Made by a program: the position numbers and the translations under genes. Below the pieces are notes generated by a model. It ran no database searches and was not told where the DNA came from. It was given only the letters and a program-made list of their open reading frames with translations. From the NCBI GenBank assembly GCA_041395945.1, contig JAWKZN010000001.1, positions 1,798,001-1,862,000 of the forward strand: a stretch of 64,000 bases of DNA. Reading direction: 5' to 3'. Below, one piece after another: positions 25,493-33,296 of the stretch. How positions within the stretch are numbered: the stretch's first letter is position 1; each line of letters begins with the position of its first letter. The DNA is from Pseudomonadales bacterium. GTDB lineage: Bacteria; Pseudomonadota; Gammaproteobacteria; Pseudomonadales; Azotimanducaceae.

Positions 25493-26796
25493 GGCTCTTC
25501 ATCGTTAATGGGGGACACCGGTGTTCATTAAACTGATTTTGCGAAGATCGTTTAATGGAGATACCACCGATGTCCCACGCAGGAGTCATATTAGGCATAT
25601 CTGACCTTGAGATCGAGAAGGTTGATCGGGACCAGGGCATCAAGGTCTATGCCCGGCCTACCAGACGCCCCTCGTGCATTCATTGCGAGCACGAGGGGGT
25701 GAGGATCAAGGCGACCCGTCAACGAACCCTCAAGCACACGCGTCAGGGTAACCAGGTGATGACCTTGCACCTGAAGTCGCCCAAGTACCACTGCCCACAG
25801 TGCGGGCGCTATTTCTGCCACCGGTTCAAGGGCGTTCGGCCGCGCTTCAGAGCGTCGGAAGCGTTTCGGCTCGAGGTGTTCGAAGCGCATGATGGCGGCG
25901 TCACTCAGCGCAAGATCACGCGCACCCACGGCATCAGTGCGGCAACCGTCGAGCGCTGGTATCAGAGCCATTGTCGGCAACGGTGCTCTGAGATGTCGAA
26001 CCGCCCCTGTCCACGGGTATTGGGTATCGATGAACACTTCTTCACCCGCCGACGAGGGTATGCAACAAGCTTTGTGGATCTGAAGAACCACAAAGTCTTC
26101 GACGTGGCACTCGGACGCTCTGAACCGAGCTTAAGACGCTATCTGAGGCGTTTACCGGGCCGGGATCAGGTAAAGGTCATCGTCATGGATCTGTCCGAGA
26201 CCTACCGCAGCATTGCCCGCCGGTACTTCCCCAGGCCACGATCGTCGCCGATCGCTTCCATGTAATCCGGCTGGTAAACCAGCACTTTCTCAAGGTCTGG
26301 CAACAACAGGATCCCGAGGGTCGAAGCAACCGCGGATTACTGAGTCTGATGCGTCGGCACGAGTGGTATCTGTCCGATGAGCAGCGCGACAACCTCAGAA
26401 GCTATCTCGGAGAATGGCCCGTGCTCAAGGCGCTGTACGATGCCAAGCAGCGGCTGAACCGCCTCCTGCTGCTGAAAGCACTGAACGCCAGGAAAGCCAG
26501 AAGCACGTTGCCCGAGTTCCTTACGCTGATTGAGCAGCTCCACGTCAGTCCGCTCCACCGGCTCGCAAAAACACTCACCTCATGGCTTGCACCCATCGTC
26601 GCCATGTGGCGATTCACGCGCAGCAACGGCATCACCGAGGGCTTCCACACCAAGATGGAAATGATGTCGAGAAGAGCCTACGGGTTCAGAAACTTTGAGA
26701 ACTACCGGCTGCGGGTCTTAACCCACTGCGGCTGGGATGGCATCATCAACCGGGTTTAGTGAACAACGGCCCATCCCCCATTAATCGGGTAGAGCC
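25493..26796 (+). mobile_element. ISL3-family insertion sequence, copy 1 (broken)
   Basis: The element is 1,304 bp with 23-bp imperfect terminal inverted repeats (GGCTCT at both tips and a shared inner TTAATGGGGGA, 18 of 23 matching). It is flanked by the 8-bp target duplication TGAATAGA at 25485-25492 and 26797-26804, the length known for ISL3. The right-hand duplication abuts the CCA end of tRNA-Asp at 26805. It is nearly identical to the copy at 57.4-58.7 kb, differing by one missing C and one substitution that I could see. Confidence 0.95.
25570..26759 (+). pseudogene. ISL3 transposase, frameshifted
   Basis: The frame matches the intact copy until 26229-26232, where a run of five C has become four. 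The frame then shifts and ends at 26265, while the original frame resumes out of phase to 26759. The zinc-finger part (CIHCEH, CPQCGRYFC) and first catalytic Asp (GIDEHFF) are before the break; the last catalytic Glu (GITEGFHTKME) is after it. The element should not move by itself but could be moved by the intact copy's transposase. Confidence 0.92.
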
Positions 26797-26804
26797 TGAA
26801 TAGA

Positions 26805-26881
26805 TGGCGGAGCGGACGGGATTCGAACCCGCGACCCTCGGCGTGACAGGCCGATATTCTAACCAACTGAACTACCGCTCC
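26805..26881 (-). tRNA. tRNA-Asp (GTC)
   Basis: This is a full 77-nt cloverleaf with encoded CCA. The 5' acceptor strand GGAGCGG pairs with CCGCTCC, the anticodon loop is CTGTCAC (anticodon GTC), and the T-loop is TTCGAAT. It is the second gene of a tRNA-Val/tRNA-Asp unit. The IS copy 1 target duplication begins at the very next base after the CCA. Confidence 0.97.
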
Positions 26882-26901
26882 GTAGTCTCGACCTGCAAGG
26901 C

Positions 26902-26977
26902 TGGTGGGTGTTGCAGGGGTCGAACCTGCGACCTACGGCTTGTAAGGCCGTCGCTCTCCCAACTGAGCTAAACACCC
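26902..26977 (-). tRNA. tRNA-Val (TAC)
   Basis: This is a 76-nt cloverleaf with encoded CCA. The acceptor GGGTGTT pairs with AACACCC and the anticodon loop CTTACAA gives TAC. It precedes tRNA-Asp by 20 nt on the same strand, a common gammaproteobacterial pairing. Confidence 0.97.
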
Positions 26978-26997
26978 CGGGCAGGTTGAGGGGGCGT

Positions 26998-27025
26998 ATC
27001 TTACCCGCCGTCCCCGAGGTGTCAA
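26998..27025 (-). promoter_or_regulatory. Promoter of the tRNA-Val/tRNA-Asp unit
   Basis: On the minus strand, TTGACA (27025-27020) and TAAGAT (27003-26998) are 16 bp apart. They are followed by a GC-rich discriminator, typical of stringently controlled stable-RNA promoters. The predicted start is about 15 nt before tRNA-Val. Confidence 0.7.
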
Positions 27026-27096
27026 TTGCGCAGCGCCTGGTCGGGTGCCTTGCGCCCGGCCGCGCATCATATCGGGGGTGCGCCTGAATCGCTACC

Positions 27097-27525
27097 ATGG
27101 CGGCCATGGATTACGCCGTCGCCACCCTCCTCTCGGTCTTCCTGATCGCGCTCTGCGTGACCGTCCACTATGAGACCCTCCGAGTGCTCAGCAGACGCAC
27201 CCACTCCCCGGGCCGGCACCGCTGGCTGATCCTGGTCACCGTGTACTCGTCGCTGGCCGCGCATATCGTGGAAATCTGGATCTTCGGGGCCGGTTACTGG
27301 GTGGCGGTCAATGTGCTCGAACTTGGCGGCATTGTGGGCATCACCGGGGATTTCGACTTCCTCTACTACTCGGCCATGGTCTACACCACGGTGGGCTTCG
27401 GCGATCTGGTGCCGGTAGGCCCGATCCGCATGATCACCAGCACCGAGGCGCTCGCGGGTCTGGCGCTGATCACCTGGTCTGCTTCCTTTACCTTCCTCCA
27501 GATGCAGCGTATCTGGCACGATTGA
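27097..27525 (+). CDS. Potassium-channel-like two-TM protein
   Basis: The 142-residue membrane protein belongs to the Ion_trans_2 group. It has an N-terminal TM helix (YAVATLLSVFLIALCVTVHY), a second TM segment (ILVTVYSSLAAHIVEIWIFGAGYW), and a pore loop with the selectivity filter TTVGFGD. A final TM helix follows (EALAGLALITWSASFTFLQM). There is no regulatory domain. ATG 27106 is an equally good start. Its 3' end overlaps the convergent cupin gene by 38 bp. Confidence 0.88.
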   Translation: MAAMDYAVATLLSVFLIALCVTVHYETLRVLSRRTHSPGRHRWLILVTVYSSLAAHIVEIWIFGAGYWVAVNVLELGGIVGITGDFDFLYYSAMVYTTVGFGDLVPVGPIRMITSTEALAGLALITWSASFTFLQMQRIWHD

Positions 27526-28171
27526 CCGGCTCATAGAGGGCGCGGGTTTTGGTGAACAGGCGCACGGGGGATTCCACCTCGAGCACCAGCGGCTGGCCGG
27601 CGGGGTTGCGCAACCAGGACCAGGCGGGGTAACTGACCTCGCCCTCACCCACCACCCCTTCGAAGACCAGCACCTCACGCGGGCACTCGACCGGGGCGAA
27701 CTCGATGCGCGCGCCGGGGGCGGCGACGATTTCTTCCACCACTTCATGGCCATGGGCGTGCAGCGTGGTGTGCCGGTCACCCTCATCGGGGATCGGAGTA
27801 TCCAGGCTCAGCATGCACTGGCGCTGATCGGCGGGATCGAACTGCCGCAGTTTCACCCAGATCAGGCAGCCGGGCTCACTGTAGGGCACATGGCGGGATC
27901 CGGGTGGATTGCGCAGGTAGCTGCCGGCCGGATAGCGGCCGTGTTCGTCGCCGAACTCCCCCTGCAACACGATGAATTCTTCCCCCAGAGCGTGTTCGTG
28001 GCCTTCAAACCGCGATCCGGGCGCGTAGCGCACGAAGCTGGTGGCCACCGCAACCTCATCTCCCACCCGGTCGAGCATAACCCGGGCTACCCCGGGCTGG
28101 GGCGAATCCACCCAGATCCATTCATCCGGGGTGAGCCGGGCGGGCTGACTGAGGTCTGCGCGAATGTTCAT
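27488..28171 (-). CDS. ChrR-like double-cupin protein
   Basis: The 227-residue protein contains two cupin halves. The first has the metal-binding signature FEGHEHALGEEFIVLQGEFGDEHG and GSRHVPYSEPGCLIWVKLRQ. The second (about 120-215) has AHGHEVVEEIVAAPG and VLVFEGVVGEGEVSYPAWSWLRNPAG. This resembles the cupin part of ChrR anti-sigma factors and related oxygenase-like cupins; no sigma factor gene is near. The start is ATG 28171, 28 bp from the divergent CYTH gene. Confidence 0.85.
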   Translation of the reverse strand: MNIRADLSQPARLTPDEWIWVDSPQPGVARVMLDRVGDEVAVATSFVRYAPGSRFEGHEHALGEEFIVLQGEFGDEHGRYPAGSYLRNPPGSRHVPYSEPGCLIWVKLRQFDPADQRQCMLSLDTPIPDEGDRHTTLHAHGHEVVEEIVAAPGARIEFAPVECPREVLVFEGVVGEGEVSYPAWSWLRNPAGQPLVLEVESPVRLFTKTRALYEPVNRARYAASGGR

Positions 28172-28199
28172 GGCTGCTACCGATATACTCCCTCGGGCT

Positions 28200-29813
28200 A
28201 TGGAAGAGATCGAAGCCAAGTACCTGCTCGAAGACGGGAGAAAACCGCGGTCGTCATTGCGGCGTCTGTCCGAGGCTCTGTTCCGGGCCGGTTACCTGGT
28301 TCGACCCCAGGGTAACGAAGCTGTCCGGGATGTCTACTTCGATACCCCGGAGGGTGCTGCCCTGAAGGCCGGCTGGTCGCTGCGCTGGCGCGAGCGTCCC
28401 GGCAGACCGCGCACAGTGACTGCCAAGCGCCTGGGCGGCGGGTCCAGCGGCTTTTTCGAGCGCACCGAACTCGAGCAGACCGTCAGTGGCCAGGCTGCGC
28501 TGCCGGGCAATCCGACCGATGCAGCGCCGGATGCGTTCTCTGTCGCGCTCTCCCTGGCCCTCGAGCGCGGTCAGGTCCGCGAGCTGCTCGACACCCTGGG
28601 CATCGACCTCGGCAGACTGCAGCCCACCTTCGCCCTGCACAATCAGCGCACCCGCATTGCCCTGACCAACCAGGCCGAGTACCCGCGTGCCCTGGTGGAA
28701 CTCAGCATGGATCAGGTGCGGGTCGCGGCAGATCGGCCGCTGAGCTTTACCGAATTCGAGTTCGAGCTGCGCCAGGGTCCGGAACGCATGCTCAAGGACC
28801 TCGGCCTGGTGCTGGCAGATCAATCCAGGCTCTATCCCGCCCGGGTCAGTAAGTTTCAACGGGGACGTCTGGCCATCGGCTGTATCGGCGCGCCGCGTCC
28901 GCTGCCGGCATTCTCACCGGACGATACCTGGCTCAGCCTGTGTCGCGCCCACCTCGACCACAACCGGGAAGCACTGTGGCTGTGGGAAGCCCATGCCTGG
29001 GAGTCCCTGCATCCGGAGGGCGTGCATCAGCTGCGGGTGGCCTGCCGCAGGCTGCGCTCGACCCTGGCCGCGATGGAAGCTGTAGTACCACCGCGGCAGG
29101 TGCAGCCGCTCATCGCAGAGCTGCGCTGGCTCACCCGGCAACTGGGTCCACTGCGGGATCTGGATGTGCATCTCGAGTGGCTGGACGGTGTCCGCGGGCG
29201 ACTTGCGAAATCGGCAGGGCCTGCACTCAACACCTATGCCGCCCACCTGCACCGCAGGCGACGCCTGGCACACGCTCGTGTGCGCGCGGCACTGGGCAGC
29301 GATCGTTTCGGCCAGCTTGCCAGCAGCCTCGATCGCCTTGCGGAGTCTTTTACTGCCGAGTCAAACCTCGACACCACATCGATTCGCGCCGTGTCCGCGG
29401 CGCTGATCGAGCCACCCCTCGAGCGCCTGCTCAGGCGCGGCAATCGCATCGATCGCAACTCGCCACCAGATAAGCTGCACCGGTTGAGAATCGATCTGAA
29501 GAAGCTCCGCTATCGGCTGGAACTCATCAACTGTGCCATGACGGAGCAGCTGGCACCCGTCAGCGAGCGACTCGGCAAACTGCAGGCTCTGCTGGGTGCA
29601 CATCAGGATGCCGGGGTTGCTGCGGCTGCATTGCGTGCCTATCGTCGCAGCCGGAATCCGGGTCCCGTCGAAAAGTGTGCCTTCAGAAAACTGATTCGAT
29701 CCGAGCAGGCGACTGTCGCAAAACAGCACCGGAAATTTCTGAAAGTCTGGCAACGCTTTGCACGGGACGCGGACTGGCTGCTGGCACCCGTGATCAACCC
29801 GGAAGATCGGTGA
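28200..29813 (+). CDS. CYTH-CHAD domain protein (inorganic triphosphatase-like)
   Basis: The 537-residue protein has an N-terminal CYTH domain (EIEAKYLL, the ExExK triphosphate-tunnel motif, then VRDVYFDTPEG, LRWRERPG and FEFELRQGP). A CHAD domain from about 235 onward is rich in His and Arg (HLDHNREALWLWEAHAWESLHPEGVHQLRVACRRLRS, LHRLRIDLKKLRYRLEL). CYTH enzymes hydrolyse inorganic triphosphate; CHAD binds polyphosphate. The same layout is found in E. coli YgiF. ATG 28200 is used because the ExExK motif begins right after it. Confidence 0.93.
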   Translation: MEEIEAKYLLEDGRKPRSSLRRLSEALFRAGYLVRPQGNEAVRDVYFDTPEGAALKAGWSLRWRERPGRPRTVTAKRLGGGSSGFFERTELEQTVSGQAALPGNPTDAAPDAFSVALSLALERGQVRELLDTLGIDLGRLQPTFALHNQRTRIALTNQAEYPRALVELSMDQVRVAADRPLSFTEFEFELRQGPERMLKDLGLVLADQSRLYPARVSKFQRGRLAIGCIGAPRPLPAFSPDDTWLSLCRAHLDHNREALWLWEAHAWESLHPEGVHQLRVACRRLRSTLAAMEAVVPPRQVQPLIAELRWLTRQLGPLRDLDVHLEWLDGVRGRLAKSAGPALNTYAAHLHRRRRLAHARVRAALGSDRFGQLASSLDRLAESFTAESNLDTTSIRAVSAALIEPPLERLLRRGNRIDRNSPPDKLHRLRIDLKKLRYRLELINCAMTEQLAPVSERLGKLQALLGAHQDAGVAAAALRAYRRSRNPGPVEKCAFRKLIRSEQATVAKQHRKFLKVWQRFARDADWLLAPVINPEDR

Positions 29814-31075
29814 GCAGAGCCGGTCCGCCTGACACCGGCATTCTCTTGAGTCTTGTTCGCACGCTGGCGCTGCCGCTGCAGACCACCGGCCTGGTGCTGA
29901 TCGGCGCCTATGCACTGCTGGTTGGTTTCGTGCACTCGATGTTCATCGACGAACCTCTGCAGATGGCGCTGGTGGTCAGCCTGGGTCTGCCCCTGTGGTA
30001 TGCGACCGCCGCCGCCCTCTCCCTGTATGCCCAGAAGCTGCTGCTGCACACCGCCCAGGGGCTGGCGGACGAGCGCATCGACAACGCCACCGATCTGAAC
30101 CCCTTCCGCAACAGTCTCGCCTTCAAACTCTGCACCCTCTATGTGGTGGTGTTTATCGCTCTGCGAATCAACGGTCCCGAACTCGATTCACCCCTGCTGC
30201 TGATCCTGGTCGCTGCCTTTCCCCTCGCCTGGCTCGGGGTGTGTCTGGAAGAATCCTTTTTCGCCGCTTTCCGCCCCGCGGTGCTCGCCCGCCTGCTGCT
30301 CGGGCTGGGCCTCTACTTCCCCGCCGCCGTACTGTGCATCAGTTCGAGCATGGGTGCGTTCGCCTATGCGACCATCTGGTCCAGCAATGTGTTTCTGCTG
30401 TCTGGCGCCGGCTACCTGTTTCTGCTCGGCAATCTGCTCACCGGCCACCTGCTGTATGCCCGGCGCAACTTCCTTTATCTGGAAACGAAGAAAAGTCCCG
30501 AGCAGACCCGCGCCCGGGACCTGATGGCCGAAGCGAAAGCGCTGGATACCTTCTTCCACGAACTGCATCGCTTCTGTCAGGGCGGCCACCTCGCCGATGC
30601 GGTGTCGCGACTGGAGGCCTATATCGGTGACAACGCCGAGACCCTGGATCCAATCATCCACGAGCGGTTGACCAGCTTTCAGGATCAGCGGCTGACCCTC
30701 GAACACGCCCTGCAGTACCTGCACCGCGCCGCCGCCCGGGGTGAGCGGCGCAAGGCCTGGGCGCTGCTGAAGTGGTGTGTGGAACGCGAGCCGCGGTTCC
30801 GGCCGCTCGATGGCGCCACCCTCCTGGACCTCACCCGCGCGGCGGGCCGTGAAGATGCCGGGCTGGTGAATCAGCTGCTCGAGGATTTTGCGCAGGCCTA
30901 CCCGGACGACGATCTGATTGCGGAAGCCCGCTTTCGCCGTGCCCGGGTCTGCATTGAGCGACTGGGTGACAGCGCCACCGGGCTCGAACTGTTGCGGGAG
31001 ATCGCCAGCGATTTTCCAGAATTTGCGAAGTCGGATGCGTTTCTGCGCTACCGGAATCGTCTCAAGCCGAAATGA
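29810..31075 (+). CDS. Membrane protein with C-terminal helical-repeat domain
   Basis: The 421-residue protein has several N-terminal TM helices: near 15-38, 45-65, then NSLAFKLCTLYVVVFIALRI, LLLILVAAFPLAWLGVCL and LLLGLGLYFPAAVLCISS. A soluble C-terminal half of about 190 residues has helical, TPR-like character (LEAYIGDNAETLDP, YLHRAAARGERRKAWALLKWCVEREP, LLEDFAQAYPDDDLIAEARFRRARVCIE). The start GTG 29810 overlaps the CYTH-CHAD stop by GTGA, implying coupled translation. I recognise no named family; a polyphosphate-linked role is only a guess from the neighbour. Confidence 0.82.
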   Translation: MSRAGPPDTGILLSLVRTLALPLQTTGLVLIGAYALLVGFVHSMFIDEPLQMALVVSLGLPLWYATAAALSLYAQKLLLHTAQGLADERIDNATDLNPFRNSLAFKLCTLYVVVFIALRINGPELDSPLLLILVAAFPLAWLGVCLEESFFAAFRPAVLARLLLGLGLYFPAAVLCISSSMGAFAYATIWSSNVFLLSGAGYLFLLGNLLTGHLLYARRNFLYLETKKSPEQTRARDLMAEAKALDTFFHELHRFCQGGHLADAVSRLEAYIGDNAETLDPIIHERLTSFQDQRLTLEHALQYLHRAAARGERRKAWALLKWCVEREPRFRPLDGATLLDLTRAAGREDAGLVNQLLEDFAQAYPDDDLIAEARFRRARVCIERLGDSATGLELLREIASDFPEFAKSDAFLRYRNRLKPK

Positions 31076-31182
31076 TCCGCGCACTACCCGGATCCCGGAT
31101 CTTGCAAGTCCCGGGCTGATCCTGAAACGATCGAACGCTGTGCTATCCTCGCCCGCTTCCTGCTGACTGGACCTTTCCCGAC

Positions 31183-32127
31183 ATGACCGAGACCAGCTTT
31201 CCGCCCTTCTGGTTCGAACGCGCTCTCAAGACCCCTTCCGAACCCGGCGACGTGCAGGTCGACGGAGTGAACGTCCACTACGAAACCTGGGGTGAGATCG
31301 GCAAGCCGGGCATCGCCCTGGTACACGGCAGCAACGCCCACCTTGAGTGGTGGCGCTTCGTGGCGCCCTTTCTCGCGGATCAGTTCCGGGTGGTGGCGCT
31401 GGATTCTTCAGGCAACGGCGACAGCGGCTGGCGCGAAAAATACAGCGGGGAGGTGCTTGCGAAAGAAGTACATGCAGTCTGCGCCAGGGCCGAACTGGGT
31501 GTGCGGCCCTTTGTTGCGGGCCACAGTTTCGGCGGCTTCACGGTGCTGGAGACCGGTCATCGCTATGGTAAAGACCTGGGCGGGGTAATCTTCCTCGATT
31601 TCACCGTGGCACCCCCCGAGCAGTATGTGGAATGGGGTCGACGTGCGGAGCGCGAAGGTGTGGAACCCGCGCGCAAAACCCGCGTGTACGAAGACAAGAA
31701 CGTCGCCCTGGGCCGCTTCCGCTACGTGCCCGAGCAACCGGTGAAGCATCCGGCGGTGCGCGACTACATCGCCGAACGCAGCCTGCGTCAGGTCGAAGGC
31801 GGCTGGACCTGGAAGTTCGATCCGGGCCTTTTCGACCATCTCGAAATGGGCATCGACCAGCGCGACAAGTTTGCAGGATTCCAGTGCCGTTCCGCGGTCG
31901 TCCTTGGCGAAGACAGCGCCGACGACGGTGCCTTTCACGCCGACTACATGGCAAAGATCACCGGCGGCAAGCTGCCCATCTTCAAGATTCCCGGCACCTA
32001 CCATCACCTCACCTTCGATGAACCGGTGGCGGTTGCGATGGCCATTAAGGCCCTGTGTCTGGAATGGATCCGTCAGGACAATGCCGAAGAGATTACCCGC
32101 GGTCTACAGGAGCTGCTGAAGAAATGA
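31183..32127 (+). CDS. Alpha/beta-fold hydrolase
   Basis: The 314-residue protein shows the oxyanion HG motif (LVHGSNAHLEWWR), the nucleophile elbow GHSFGGFT near 110, and a late His (GTYHHLTFDEP). The acid is probably in VVLGEDSADDG. It resembles haloalkane dehalogenase/epoxide hydrolase-type esterases; the substrate is unknown. Its stop overlaps the next gene by 4 nt (ATGA), so the pair is coupled. The CTAT..TCCC upstream region has no clear promoter. Confidence 0.9.
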   Translation: MTETSFPPFWFERALKTPSEPGDVQVDGVNVHYETWGEIGKPGIALVHGSNAHLEWWRFVAPFLADQFRVVALDSSGNGDSGWREKYSGEVLAKEVHAVCARAELGVRPFVAGHSFGGFTVLETGHRYGKDLGGVIFLDFTVAPPEQYVEWGRRAEREGVEPARKTRVYEDKNVALGRFRYVPEQPVKHPAVRDYIAERSLRQVEGGWTWKFDPGLFDHLEMGIDQRDKFAGFQCRSAVVLGEDSADDGAFHADYMAKITGGKLPIFKIPGTYHHLTFDEPVAVAMAIKALCLEWIRQDNAEEITRGLQELLKK

Positions 32128-32828
32128 ACAAGCTGACAGACGCCCTGCGTGCCGCACTGCTGAAACTCGATACCCCCACCGTGTGCAACGCCCTCGAAGT
32201 GGTGGCCCCGAAACGTCGCGGTTATGGATATACCGTGCAGCCACTGGTCTGCACACGACCCGCTCTGCCACCCATGGTCGGTGTTGCCCGCACCGCCAGC
32301 ATCCGCGCCGCCCACCCGAGCGATCTCGGCGGTGCCGAATCCCGCGCCATGCAGGACGCCTACTACGCTTACGTCGGTGCGGGCGCCACCCCCGCCATCA
32401 TGGTGATCCAGGATCTGGACGGCCCCCAGCGCGGTTACGGTTCCTGGTGGGGCGAGGTGAACTCGAACGTGCACAAAGGTCTCGGCTGTCTGGGTGTGAT
32501 CACCGACGGCAGCGTGCGCGACCTGCCCGACATCGCCGAAGGCTTTCAGATGCTGGCCGACCGGGTCGGTCCGTCTCACGCCTTCGTGCATCCGGTGGAT
32601 TTCGGCCGCACCGTGACCGTGTCCGGCATGCGCGTCGCCGACGGCGACCTCATCCACGCCGATCAGCATGGTGCGGTGGTGATTCCCTGGGAGGTGGCCG
32701 AAGCGGTCCCCGATGCCGCGGCCGCCATCGCACGACGGGAGCGGGTCATCATCACTGCCGCCCGGGAACCGGGGTTCAATATCGAACGCCTGCGCAAAGC
32801 CTGGGGGGATGCGGCGGAGATCCACTAG
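32124..32828 (+). CDS. RraA-like / HMG aldolase family protein
   Basis: The 234-residue protein has the RraA fold markers LDTPTVCNALE at the N-terminus, GWWGEVNSN-type loop (GSWWGEVNSNVHKGLG), and CLGVITDGSVRDLPDI, whose G-x-x-x-D-G-x-x-R-D core holds the metal/substrate site in aldolase members. The family includes RNase E inhibitors and 4-hydroxy-4-methyl-2-oxoglutarate aldolases. Coupling with a hydrolase makes a catabolic aldolase/decarboxylase more likely here. Confidence 0.9.
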   Translation: MNKLTDALRAALLKLDTPTVCNALEVVAPKRRGYGYTVQPLVCTRPALPPMVGVARTASIRAAHPSDLGGAESRAMQDAYYAYVGAGATPAIMVIQDLDGPQRGYGSWWGEVNSNVHKGLGCLGVITDGSVRDLPDIAEGFQMLADRVGPSHAFVHPVDFGRTVTVSGMRVADGDLIHADQHGAVVIPWEVAEAVPDAAAAIARRERVIITAAREPGFNIERLRKAWGDAAEIH

Positions 32829-32927
32829 CCGATTTCCGCACTCTTAAGTCGTCAATCTGTGAGGCACTGCAGGGTGCCTTTCGGCTGCTTCAACACCTTC
32901 CTGCCTGACAATCTGTGAACTTCGCGC

Positions 32928-32956
32928 TTGCCTAGATATATATCTAAACGTATATT
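32928..32956 (+). promoter_or_regulatory. Promoter with 14-bp palindrome upstream of XRE gene
   Basis: TTGCCT (32928-32933) and TATATT (32951-32956) are 17 bp apart. The spacer contains the perfect palindrome TAGATATATATCTA (32933-32946). Placement between -35 and -10 suggests repression by the downstream XRE protein. Confidence 0.55.
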
Positions 32957-33023
32957 CCATGCGGTCGATTGTGTTCACGGGTCATACCCTTCAGACGTTT
33001 CTTCGCGCATTCCGGGAGTTGAC

Positions 33024-33296
33024 ATGAGCGGACAGAAATTTCAAAGCGTCTGGGACGCCATTGAGGATGATCCGGTAAAGCGGGAAATCTACAAACTTCG
33101 TTCGGAGCTGATCGACGTCATCACAAAGACGATCAGAAAGCGTGAACTCAAACAGCGCGAGGTGGCTGAGCTTCTCAATATCAGTCAGCCGCGGGTCAGC
33201 CTTCTGGTGAGAGGCGATTTCGAATCTTTCCGGCTGGATTCTCTGGTGGCCTTTGCGGTCCGCTGTGGTCACCGGGTCAGCATCAGGGCTGCGTGA
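33024..33296 (+). CDS. XRE-family HTH protein (HigA2-like, orphan)
   Basis: The 90-residue protein has the HTH of the HTH_37/HigA2 group (LKQREVAELLNISQPRVSLLVRGDFESFRLDSLVAFAVRCGHRVSI). Such proteins are usually antitoxins beside a RelE/HigB toxin. None is found here: 195 bp upstream is non-coding and the downstream gene is the convergent RND pump, whose end overlaps by 14 bp. It may be a solitary antitoxin or regulator. ATG 33024 follows GGGAG. Confidence 0.85.
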   Translation: MSGQKFQSVWDAIEDDPVKREIYKLRSELIDVITKTIRKRELKQREVAELLNISQPRVSLLVRGDFESFRLDSLVAFAVRCGHRVSIRAA

